Source: Allodiplogaster sudhausi | Taxonomy: Eukaryota > Nematoda > Chromadorea > Rhabditida > Diplogasteridae | NCBI GenBank assembly: GCA_945643635.1 | Contig: CALZFC010000093.1 | Span: 725,001 to 789,000, forward strand | Length of the DNA: 64,000 nt | Direction of reading: 5' to 3' | Shown here: positions 1 through 10,723 of the stretch, piece by piece | How positions within the stretch are numbered: position 1 is the first letter of the stretch | Layout: each line of letters begins with the position of its first letter | Translations under genes and position numbers: made by a program | Notes under the pieces: model-generated | What the model was told of the DNA's origin: nothing | Database searches by the model: none | The model's input: only the letters and a program-made list of their open reading frames with translations

Positions 1-16
1 AGATCTTGTGCAAAGA

Positions 17-57
<41 letters not shown>

Positions 58-341
58 AGGGAGTGAAAAGATAAAGACTGAACAAGGGATAGTGAGAGTG
101 CGAAAGAGAGAAAGAAAAGAGAGAGAGAAACAGCGAAAATAGGAGAGTGCACGAGACAGAGATACAGATCGGAAGTGATAGAATGCACTGTCACGAAATG
201 CAAGCTCGAGCGAGTTCGCTGAGGTCGTTGGAGGGTGGCAGGCGATGGGTGATATTGGCAAGCAATCACGAGATAGAATGGGAGCATCAGCACAAGAATG
301 ACACGAGAGAGAAAGAGATCATGAGAGAAATAGAGAAATAG

Positions 342-388
<47 letters not shown>

Positions 389-490
389 GAGATAGAGGAG
401 AGAGAGCGAGAAGTCAGCCTTAAACTATATTGAATAATAAATAAAAATTAGCAATATAAAAAGAGGCAAAGAGAGAGAGAAAGAGAGGGG

Positions 491-536
<46 letters not shown>

Positions 537-1032
537 GAAAGGAAGAGAGGGAAGAAAGAGAGCGAGAGAGAGAAATAACAAAATTTTGTGCGATGATGAA
601 GAATGACCAAAACAAGGAGCATTCGACCTTTGGTGAGCGCGGAGATGAATCGCTTTATAAAGTTCCATCCTTCCAGCGCATCTTCACTTTCTCCTCTGCT
701 TGCTTCCCTTTCCTCCGTTCCTCGTCGTTATCTGCTTTCACTCTATCTGGAGAGTGAACAAATCTGAGAAAAAAAACAGTGAAAGCCAGAGAAGATAGAA
801 AAGAAAACAACGATAGAAAAAAGCACAAGATGAGAAAAAGGCTGCGAAGAATGAAGAGAGCTTGGGATTTTGGAAGAAACGAGAGATGTTATGGCCTCGA
901 AATGCCTAATTTACACCCCATTTCCGTACGCACACACACATACACGCAACACTATCTTTTCTCTCTTCGTCTGCTCCATCTCTTGCATTCCCTCTATCTT
1001 TCTCTCTTCTCACTCGTTCTCACCCTCTCTCT

Positions 1033-1077
<45 letters not shown>

Positions 1078-1119
1078 CCCTTTCTATCTCTCTAGTGTTC
1101 TCCCACGCTTTCTCTTCCC

Positions 1120-1157
<38 letters not shown>

Positions 1158-1310
1158 CACCGGAGGGCGGTTTTAGTGTCGAGGACGCCCACAACCTTTC
1201 TTACAACACACCTGCTGAGGCACACGAGAATCCTCAAAGGCTTTATAAGGGCGGCCGCCTCGTCCTAGCAAGCCAGAGGCAGTCTCTTCTTCGCTGTCTT
1301 CATCTGCGAA
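1..1310. promoter_or_regulatory. GA/CT-rich upstream region and promoter of collagen 1
   Basis: Purine tracts of (GA)n type lie at about 21-55, 340-400 and 460-540, and (CT)n tracts at about 1038-1075 and 1122-1155. No ORF here looks coding; the long translated frames are low-complexity products of the microsatellites. A TATA-like TTTATAAGG at about 1242-1250 lies some 60 bases upstream of the collagen start at 1311, and a similar TATATAAGG precedes collagen 2, so this is a credible core promoter. Confidence 0.6.
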
Positions 1311-4198
1311 ATGTCAAGGGTAAGCCATGCTCTCTTCATCTTTTCTCATAATTTCGATGGAGACTTTCATTATTTCAAAGTGGCAGATCATAGAAGAAAG
1401 TGTTTGAGAACGTTCAACGATAACTTCACAATCGTTGAACTTTCATTGAACAGTTGTCCTTTGCTTTGTTGCTCCCTCAAATGGAATAGGTGTACCTCCC
1501 AATATAACTGGCATCATGTAGATCATCCTTGTCTTTGGTTTTTTTTATTTCTTGCAAGTATTGCAATGCCAATTAGAAAAAGAGGTTTAAAGACCTCATG
1601 CATTTTTTTTTTACTTCTAGACATATCTGCCTTTTTGAATTAATTTTTTTTTTGGAATTTACTTTTCTTTTTGGAATTTTTGTGTGCCTTGTAGATCATC
1701 ATCAATCTCGCTACGTTCGGCTCTGGCGCCGCGCTCGTATGCGTCATTGGCGCGCTCGCATTCCTCGCGCAGGACATTGCTTCATTCCACGATGACGCCC
1801 TCGAGGAGCTCGCCGAGTTCAGGGTAAAAAAGATATTAAAAAAAATGTCTAAGAAAGTAAAGAGCAAAATTTTTTTAAATAAATAAATAAACCAGGTGCT
1901 CGCGAACGACGCGTGGACCGACATGATAGCGTCCGGCTCAGCTGCGCCCGCTTCCGCGCCCATCGCCGGCATCTTTGGCCGCCGCGAGCCCCGCCAAGCG
2001 TCCAAGTGCAACTGCGGCCCGTCGCCCAACGAGTGCCCGCCCGGCCCGCCTGGCCCACCCGGAGACGCCGGTCTTGCTGGTGAGGACGGCAACCCCGGAG
2101 TCGATGGAAAGACCGGCGGAGTCAGTTTTATTTACTTATTATTATTTGTAATTAATCAATAATATTTGTGAGCTATCAGCATGTATTTATTTGTTAATTC
2201 TTTATAGAATTATGAGTCAAGTGAATTAAAATATGTTTAGGTTGGCCTGGCATCGGAGAAGAACCCGTACGACCAAGTCGGCTGCACGACTTGCCCGCCC
2301 GGCCCTGCCGGACCTCCTGGCCCCGATGGCGACGCGGGAGACGCTGGACCCGACGGAACCCCGGGCGCACCCGGAGCACCAGGCGCCGACGGACAGCCCG
2401 GTGGACCGGGCGAGGCCGGTGACGTTGGCGGCGATGGCACGCCCGGCACTGACGGCAAGCCCGGAGCCAAGGGAACCGATGGCAAGCGAGGCAGAGGTCG
2501 GTTGTTTTGAAATATCTATTCTACTCCTCTTTTCAAAGCTAATACTAATAATAAATAGTGTTAAGACACTTTTTAAACGAAAAAATAAACATAAAAATTA
2601 CGGTAAAACTCATTAAAGGAGAGCCCGGCGCACCCGGTCCCGTCGGACCTGCTGGCCCCGCTGGCAACAACGGCGAACGTGGCCAGAACGGCGCTCCCGG
2701 CACTCCCGGTCCCGAGGGAGCACCTGGCCCTGCTGGCAACGACGGCGCGCCTGGCGTCGACGGTGGCGATGGCTTCCCTGGAGACGCCGGTCTGCCCGGC
2801 TCGGACGCCGCGTACTGCCCGTGCCCGCCGCGAACGAAGGACCTGCCGATCGAGCAGAAGCCCGCGACCGCCAACCTCGGCTACGACGCGCCCGTCGAGG
2901 CTGCCGTCAGCACCGCGCAACCGCCAGGCATCGAGAAGCCGGTAGGGTTATATATATATATTTTTTTATAGAATCAAGGAAGCAATCAAAAAATCTTTCA
3001 GTTTGCACGTACCGTTTCCCCCCCCCCATCAAAATCCCGTCAAACTAGACAAAGTTCTATTACAATTAAGCCAGAAAATAAAACAAACTTCTAGGCGCCC
3101 ACTGCTGCCGCCGGATACGACGTGCCCGTTGAGACGTCCTCGGCCGGCAAGATTGAGTCGACCGCTGCTCCCGTCGCCTCTTCGCCCGCGTACGAGGCGC
3201 CCGTTGAGGCGAGCACGGCCGCTGCCGCTGGAGGCTATGACGCACCCGTCGAGGCGAGCAGCTCCACGGCTGCACCCACCGAGGCACCAGTTGTGTCCAC
3301 GACTGCTGCAGCTGCCGGAGGATATGAAGCACCGGTTGAGGCGAGCAGCTCCACTGCGGCTCCCACCGAGGCACCGGTTGTCTCCACGACCGCTGCCGGA
3401 GGATATGACGCACCAGTAGAAGCTACGACTGGTGGTTACGAGGCTCCGGTTGTGTCGTCGACCTCTGCGCCCTCTAAGGCACCCATTGCTTCCACGACCG
3501 CCGCGCCAGCCGCCGGAGGCTATGACATCCCCGTTGAGACTTCTTCGGCTGCCAAGATCGAATCGACTGCCGCCCCTGCTGCTTCCTCTCCGGCATACGA
3601 GGCTCCCGTTGAGTCGTCTTCGGTCATCGCAGAGCCTTCCTCTCCGGCGCCCGCGCCCGCGGCTGGCGGATACGAGGCGCCAGTAGAGGCGAGCAGCTCG
3701 ACGGCCGCGCCCACCGAGGCACCCGTTGTCTCCACCACTACCGGAGGAGGCTATGACGCGCCCGTTGAAGCAACCACCGCCGCTGCTGCCGGAGGCTATG
3801 AAGCACCCGCCGCTGTCTCCTCATCCGCAGCGCCAGTCACGGTACAGTGTTGATTTATTTTTAAATAAAGATAGCAAAATTAAGAGGGTTTCTTTTACAT
3901 TTCACATCGTTTGAATCTTTGTGAAAATTATTGTTAATATTTTCAGTCGACTGCCGCGCCGTCGACCGCTGCTCCCGTTAAGGTTGGGCGACAATTGTGT
4001 TATTATTATTATTATTTAAATGTGAATATATAAAGTAAAAAAAATTTCTAAATGAATTGTACACATAAATTTAAGGCTACTTCCGCAGCCGGAGGCTACG
4101 ACGCGCCCGTTGAGGCTACCACGGCCGAGCTGACCAAGGGCGAGGGCAAGATCGGCTACCGCCGCCGTCGTGTCTTCCACCACCACCACCACGCCTAA
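1311..4198 (+). CDS. Nematode cuticle collagen with a long YxAPVE-repeat C-terminal domain
   Basis: Secreted cuticle collagen. Model: 1311-1319, 1695-1823, 1896-2120, 2241-2496, 2619-2941, 3095-3841, 3947-3982, 4076-4198; all phases agree and give 615 aa. Residues 4-46 hold the single N-terminal hydrophobic segment and acidic stretch typical of cuticle collagens. GRREPR (a furin-like RxxR site) precedes the first Cys cluster (CNCG). Gly-X-Y blocks follow, split by CTTCPPGP and closed by CPCPPR. The family is usually near 300 aa; this protein continues for about 300 residues of Ala/Ser/Thr/Pro-rich sequence with about 13 YDAPVE or YEAPVE units and ends in RRRR...HHHHHA. The tyrosines suit dityrosine cross-linking (inference). 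Collagen 2 shares the exon 2, exon 4 and Gly-X-Y design, so the two are tandem paralogues. The one weak point is the very short first exon (Met-Ser-Arg). Confidence 0.88.
3095..4195 (+). repeat. Coding tandem repeat GGY(D/E)APVE(A)
   Basis: Coding repeat spanning the last three exons of collagen 1, with one further unit at the end of exon 5. Units begin with Tyr-Asp or Tyr-Glu, then Ala/Val/Ile-Pro-Val, spaced by Ala/Ser/Thr-rich linkers such as [16 protein letters not shown], which itself recurs almost unchanged. The 36-base exon 3947-3982 ([12 protein letters not shown]) looks like a single spacer unit isolated as its own exon. Confidence 0.85.
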
Positions 4199-5514
4199 GC
4201 CGGCATTCTTGAGCCTAAGCGGCCTTAAGTCCTAAGCTTTAAGCCTTAAAACTTAAGAGATCCGCTAGGCATAAGACAATAGAATAACCTAAAGTTTGCG
4301 AAGTACTATAAATAATTTACGAGAGATGATTCTGCGTTATTTGACGGATTTCTGTTGAAGTTATCATTCAAGCTTTACATTTTATCGCAGCTGATTTGAT
4401 TCGATGACTGTTTTGCTACCTCGTTTAGTTTCGGTGTAAATAATAAATGTGAAGCAAAATTAATGGAACTTTCTGTTCAACATATTTAAATGACATTCTA
4501 CATATGTCATCAATTCACAGATGATATGGGCGAGCAACACTAATTGTAGCCATATTAGCTACTTTACAAAATCCTTACATCATGTTGGATCTGCCTTCAT
4601 GGCGAAATCTGCCATTAGTTGCCACAAAACAGTAAAAAAATATGCAAAATTACAAAAATCGCTTGTAAAATAAATATTGTAAAATAAAAAAGTGATCTGA
4701 TCGTAAATATTAAAAAAAATAGAACGAGTAAAAGATACGACAAGAACATCTCAACATCTCAAGATATCACATCTTAGTGTAGTGTACTGGTAAAGCGCTA
4801 ACATGACGAAAGCTAAATGTAAAGTAATCTTAATCATTTCGTAATGGTGATCTGACAATTATACTGAATCGGCCGTTCCATTGAGCCTTGGGGAGAGTTA
4901 TTCAGAGAAGAAACACAAGAAGGAGAAGAGCGATAAGTCGATGGAGAATGGAGCGAAAGCGAAATCGCGCGATCTTTCGCCGAAGTTAGCTTCTTTTCCG
5001 TAAAGGCCTTTCAGAACAGTTATCTATTAGAGATCTCTTTCCTTTGCCTCTCTCGTTAATCGAGCAAAAAGTTCAAGAAAATCAGCAAGAAAGTGCAAGG
5101 TGTCAACCGAAACATTGACAAAAATAAGAAGCGAAGGTCGCGCTGACACTTGCCTTTCACTCTTCGCCAATCTTCAGGTCTCATCTACAAACGTTCTAGG
5201 ATCTCGAGGTCGCATGGCATGAGGAGAAGAGTATGCTTCAATCCTCAGGCAATGCTGTTCCGGTCGGTATTTTTTTCAAATAATAGTTTTTCCCGCCCTG
5301 CAGGAGACCGTCGGAGGGCGTTAAAGCGTATATTTACACACACCCGCCAATGTTTTCTGACTTGTGAACATTCAAGGCCAAGGCATTCGATGAGGCGAGA
5401 GTTCTCTGTGCGCGCAAACCATGACAGGCGTGTATATAAGGAAGGCAGTAGTTGCTGGCATTGTGTGCGGCAGAGAAGCTCATCGGTTTACTACAAGAGT
5501 CTTCTCATCTTGCC
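4199..5514. other. Intergenic region between the collagen genes
   Basis: Noncoding. It holds the collagen 1 3' end, with AATAAA-like signals at about 4441-4446 (ataataaatg), and the collagen 2 promoter with TATATAAGG at about 5433-5441, 75 bases before the start codon. No other gene or RNA was recognised. Confidence 0.6.
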
Positions 5515-7436
5515 ATGGCTGAAACAAAGGTTTGAAAAGGTTTTTTCGTCTTTGTACTCCTTTTGATACTTTCCTTTGTAACTCTTTGTATTCAGTGAAC
5601 TGTTTGGTGCTGAATGCTGTAAACAATTCCTTCGACAGAAAAAAATCAAATAATCCTAGAATGAATAAATTTTCGATTTCTAATGTAAATAAAATGAATA
5701 AAACGACTAAAATAAATATTATTCGAAACAAAAACCTTTATTTCTAATAATTAGACCCTAATCCGCGTCGCGACCGCGACGTCCGGCGCAGCGCTCCTCT
5801 TCCTCGTGACAATCATGGCACTCATCGCGCACGACATCACCGCCTTCCATGAGGATGCGCTCGCGAATCTTGAAGATTTTAAGGTACACATTTTCTTATT
5901 TCTTGTCACTATTTCGTACTAGTTCCTGTCTTTATTTTCGTATCTTTTATAAAGTTAAAATGATTAAACGTTCCTTTGTCACATAAAAATTGATTGCTGA
6001 CGTCTTAAAATAATTGATTACCTACTCTTCTAATTGATTTTAACGATATATATATACTACACAGGTGAAAGTATGGACAATATCCGTTAGCAGTAACGAC
6101 GATTTTTCTGTTTGTTCAGATGAACGCGAATGGCGCATGGCAGGATATGATGGAGGCAGGCGTCGCGGCACGCGTTGCGGTTGTCGCTTCTCCCGTGTCG
6201 CGGACGGTCTTCAAGCGCGCCACTGGCGGAAGCTGCGGCTGCGCAGCAGCGCCCAACGACTGCCCGGCCGGCCCACCGGGACCGCCAGGACAGCCCGGAC
6301 GCGCTGGCGAAGATGGCAAGGACGGCGACAGTGGCAAGGATGGAATGGTTAGGGACGGCGAGAGAGAGACAGATAGAGAGAGAAAGAGAGAGGAATAGAG
6401 ATGTAGTGGAGACAGAGAGAAAGAGAGAAAGAGAGAAAAGAAAAAGAGAGATAGAGGAATTCATGGTAAGAGGAAAGAGACATAATGTTTTTCACTTCTT
6501 ACATTAGATGATGCTTGATGAGCCTTAAAAGTGGAAACACAATATACATATTTGTATTGACTTATCTGCGGCCACTTCGTGAGATTCCGGCAGTCGAGGA
6601 ATCGTCGATCATTGATTAATGCCTTGAACCAACCGGATAAAGACTTATTGAATACTTAAAAAACTTTTTAATGAACATCCTAAATACTCACTTGTCACAG
6701 AGGGGCGTCTCGTCGGCCGGCGCCGGCTACGACGCGCAAGGCTGCGTCTCGTGCCCCGCGGGTCCACCCGGCTCGGCTGGTCCCGATGGCGCGCCCGGCG
6801 ACGCTGGCGCAGATGGCTCCGATGGCCAGCCGGGCGACGCCGGCAAGGATGGCGAGGACGGCACTCCGGGCGAGCCAGGAAATCAGGGACAAGACGGTCT
6901 CCCGGGCTCTGGTGGACGACTTGGGCAGAAGGGACGCGACGGCAAGAGGGGCAAGGGTAAGGAGAGTAGTTATAATTTTTTTAATTAAATTTTATTCCTA
7001 AATAATTTTAATCACCCACTTTCATGTGGTTTAAACGTCTTTCAAAAGTATTCCTGTTGTTGTATTTATTATTGTTTTTTTTTAAAATAATTAAGACTTT
7101 GTTTAATTCCTTTCGCCATTAGGCACTCCCGGTCGGGCGGGACCGGCTGGCGCGGCGGGACGAGCCGGACGGCCTGGCGCCCGCGGACAAAACGGAGCAC
7201 CCGGAGCACGGGGCGCCGAGGGAGACGCTGGTGCGCCGGGGCTCGAGGGAGCGCCGGGATCGGAAGGAGCACCTGGCGGCGGTGGCGAGAGCGGCCTGCC
7301 GGGCGCGGACGCCTCCTACTGCCCGTGCCCGCCGCGGACACTGAACGGGCCTCATATGCCGTCTCTCCAGCCCACAACAGCACACCCTACGCCCGCAGCT
7401 CCCTACAAGAAGGCTCGCCATCTCGTCTACTCGTAG
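5515..7436 (+). CDS. Nematode cuticle collagen of standard length
   Basis: Cuticle collagen; model 5515-5529, 5755-5883, 6120-6347, 6701-6956, 7123-7436 gives 313 aa with consistent phases. It starts MAETK, then has a hydrophobic N-terminal segment and acidic stretch ([14 protein letters not shown]), a basic cleavage-like site TVFKR, the Cys pair SCGC, and CPAGPP before Gly-X-Y. A second cluster ([11 protein letters not shown]) separates the triple-helical blocks and CPCPPR closes them. The tail is short (about 30 residues, ending KKARHLVYS). Exon 2 (129 bases) and exon 4 (256 bases) equal those of collagen 1 in length, and the phases match, supporting tandem duplication. The exon 3 donor (ATG|gttagg) runs straight into a GA microsatellite. 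A TATA box lies at about 5433. Confidence 0.9.
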
Positions 7437-7671
7437 TGATCAATCTCAAATTATCGATTTATTTGTTTATTTTAATATGCTGTTTTTAAAAGCTCATATA
7501 ATGTGCTTGCAAATAAAGTGATAAAGAGAGCACGCTTTATTCATGGCCACAGGTCAAAATAGTGCGGAGAAAGGCTACTGGGCTTGTTGTGGACCAGTTC
7601 GGGTCAAACGAGGGTCACATCTGGACCCCGACTACACCCCTTCTAAGCTCCTTTCTGGACCCCGACCCCTT
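7437..7671. other. Convergent 3' intergenic gap
   Basis: Short gap between two convergent stop codons. It carries an AATAAA-like signal for the collagen (caaataaagtg at about 7510). No gene seen. Confidence 0.5.
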
Positions 7672-9629
7672 CTAGGTCCTGACTCCTCCCTTCCTCTTCA
7701 CAATCTCCTCGACGATGCTGCTGCGGTCGGTGAGGAAGGGCACGCCGAGCGAATGAAGGAAGGCCGCCTCTTCGGACGAGTTTACGGTCCACGCGCCGAC
7801 CCGGAAGCCGAGCGTTGAGGTCTCGCGGACAAGGCGGCTAAAGAGAGGAGAGAGAGAAAGAGAGGAAGAGAGAGAGATAGAGAAGGTGATTGATTGAGAA
7901 AGAAAGAAAGAATGTAGCAAATAGGAAGGCGCAGACATAGGCTTAAAGGATGGGGAGTGAGATTTAGTATGAGGACGGTGGAATGTGGAAAGGATCAATA
8001 AAATAAAATTTTTGAAATTAAATTATTTCCTAAAAAAAATAAGTGGCGGACTCACGGCGATATTTCGAGATGATTGAGCAGCAGCAGATCGGCGCCGACG
8101 AAGCGAGGCAGCACATGAGAGGAGGAGAGGACGAGGGAGGAGAGGAGAGAGTCGACGAGCGAGGCGAGCAGAGAGCGGAGGAGAGAAGGGAAGGGGAAGG
8201 CGCGCGCCGCCTGCTCAGACTCGTTCGTCGTCGAGAGGCCGTTGCGGCGGAGAGTCACGCCTGACAATGAGAGGGGAATTCGTAGATTGGAAGGCTAATT
8301 AGTAACTTGCCAGACTAATTCGTTAATTGCCAGGTGCGAATTAGCCGCGTTATCGATAATTCCCTAATTAATTATTTAATTATTATTATACCATTGACTC
8401 GTTTTCAGTTTATTAATGAAACAACTGCAAGAGGCTACCGAAAATATGCTGATTATAAAATAATCACAACTATTTTAACGAGTGGGCAAACCCGTGAGGA
8501 TGCGCGGGTCGCGCTGCTTCACGAGAAAGGAGACAGCGGGCGAGAAGGAGCAGACGATGACTTGAGCGTGGAGAGACGCCGCGTCGATCGCGGCCACCAC
8601 CGATGAGACGAGCTGGAAAAAATAAATTTAAAAAAAAACATTAAAAAAATATACTCGAAAATCGTTTAAAGCAAGCACAGTTTACAAACTTATTGATACG
8701 TAATTAATTTATATGCGATTTGTCTATCATTTTAAGAAAATTAATTAAGTTGAAATTAATAATTGAAAATACAAAGTGTTTATCATTATGAAGAGTGGGT
8801 TTTGAGTTATGCAATCAAGAATTAAAGAATCATAGATCGACCTGAACAGCTCGGGCGTCAGGCCAAAAAAGCAAGATCGGATCCTGAAGATATAGTACTT
8901 GCACCGTGTTTATTAGAAAAAAGATTCAGAAGCATTTGGCTCCGCCCACCCGTCCGCGATTAATGAGAAAAAGATATCGTCGGCGCTCACTTCGTTGGAG
9001 AAGCTCTTGACGTCGACGAGCACGAGGAGTCCCTTCTGCTTCGCGAGCTCGAGCGATTCGGCGAGCGTCGGAATGCGCTCGGATGAAGGCGAGCTGAAGA
9101 GAATGGCAGGAAAGACCACTACTATTTCTATTTCTATTTTATTCATTTTCTAATTCGAACCATAAGCTCCACTTTCCGTTTTCTCTGTATACATATAAAT
9201 ACACTCGGTCTTTGCCTATGCCATTTTCAACATTTACCCGGTCTCTGGCCGGTCTTTTCATAATTACATCACCTATATATATATATACACTTGCTCTCTA
9301 TTTCTTTCCATATATCATTCTATATATCCCTCTTCCCTGTCGCTTCTAAATCTTCATTAATCCGCTTCTCTCTCACATTACTAATCTCTTCGCCTTTCAA
9401 TCTTTTCACCCTACTCTCTCTCCTCGCTTCTTCCGTCTCTCCTTCTCTCTAATCCCATCTCTCCCCCTCTCTCTCTCGCTCTCGTTCTCTCCTCTCCCTC
9501 TCTATTTCCCATCGATCTCTACTCTCTCCTACTCGTTCTCTCCAAAACTACATACATACATTCTCTTCGATGACCCGTCTGAATACTCCATGTATCCTCG
9601 GATTTTCCTTGTTGATATCGCTACTCTCT

Positions 9630-9675
<46 letters not shown>

Positions 9676-10723
9676 CTCTCTTGTCTCTCCTCCTTTCTCT
9701 CTCTCTTCCATTCTCTCCTTTTCTCAGTCTCTCTCTCTCTCTCTCTCCTCCCTTCTCCTCCTCCCTGACCCGTCTCGGTTCTTCAGTCGCATCCTCCTGA
9801 TTTCCTCTCCCTTCGTCTCCGTGACGACTCTCCTCTCTCCTTCTGCCGTTCTCTCCGTGTCGTCATCATGAATGACGACGACTTGGCCGTCGGCGGAGAG
9901 CGCGACGTCCAACTCGACGAGATCGGCGCCCGCCTCGGCTGCCTAGATAATGGAAAAAGTTAATATTCAAAACAAAATCAATCAATCATGAGTTTTTAAT
10001 TGTGATTTTTTATTATTTTCCCATCCATTAATGCTAATAAATCGTCTCTTATGACTGCTTCTTGTATACATATTTGAATTGCATAACTTTATTCTACTCC
10101 GATTTCGTAAACTGTAAAGTAGAAAAAGCTAAAATGAAATACTGCTTTACGGGAGCATGAATGTTATTGGTAATTTACATAAATGAAATTTTCCTTATTT
10201 AGTCTGTCATTTCTAGCCGAAGAGAATATAGATCTCTATTAAGGCGAACGCGCGGGAATTCAAACAAGGTTTCTCGGAGGAGCCGGCCAAACCTTGGCGA
10301 ACGAAGCGAGGCTGTTCTCGGGCGCCACGTCATGCAGACCTCGATGCGCGCCGACAACGAAGCGACCGAAGAAAGATGTTGCCTGAAAGATATATGTAAA
10401 ATTAATCTTTATCCAACACTTTCTTTTAAAACAAAACCTTAAAAAAACCCACTAACATAAGAAGTCTGTTCAATATTAAAAAAATGGTACTATTAAACTT
10501 TCCCACGGCAGAGGTCGACCTTTATATTGAAAAATGTTTTCGCTAAAGTTCACCCCTGGTACGGAAAAAAATTTAAATCAAAAAATGTTTTGAGAAAGGA
10601 AAAGATTTGTTTTACCTGATTTTGATCGCACTGCGGCACGCGGTAGGCGAAGAAGAGGATGACAAGCAGCGTGAGGAGCGCGACCGAAGCGACGATCAGC
10701 AGAGTCTCGCAGAGGCAGCCCAT
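7672..10723 (-). CDS. GDE1-like glycerophosphodiester phosphodiesterase, membrane anchored
   Basis: GDPD-family phosphodiesterase, expected to hydrolyse glycerophosphodiesters such as glycerophosphoinositol to glycerol 3-phosphate and an alcohol. Exons on the minus strand: 10723-10616, 10382-10293, 9942-9770, 9093-8991, 8612-8492, 8260-8056, 7837-7672; 321 aa, all phases agreeing. Residues 5-27 are a transmembrane helix. Motifs in order: GAHRGLHDVAPENS (catalytic HRG and PEN), LVELDVALSADGQ (metal-binding E-x-D), VVIHDDDTERT, ERIPTL, VDVKSF, VIVCSF, and a C-terminal GFRVGAWTVNS. This order and the DVK...VCSF spacing fit metazoan GDE1/MIR16 better than bacterial GlpQ. Exon 4 could read through its donor, but splicing at GAA|gtgagc joins in phase and matches the family. 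It is convergent with collagen 2; stop codons are 235 bases apart. Confidence 0.88.
9390..9770. repeat. CT-rich microsatellite tract in GDPD intron
   Basis: Dense (CT)n and CTCTCC-like sequence lies in the third GDPD intron and abuts the exon 9770-9942. The long low-complexity reading frames across it are not genes. Confidence 0.8.

Noticed and set aside
779..1351. 190-codon frame before collagen 1
   Set aside because: Mostly Ser-Leu repeats from CT microsatellites; no splice or homology support.
2194..2900. Several long frames antisense or out of frame to the collagen exons
   Set aside because: GC-rich Gly-X-Y coding sequence opens other frames; these are Pro/Arg-rich shadows.
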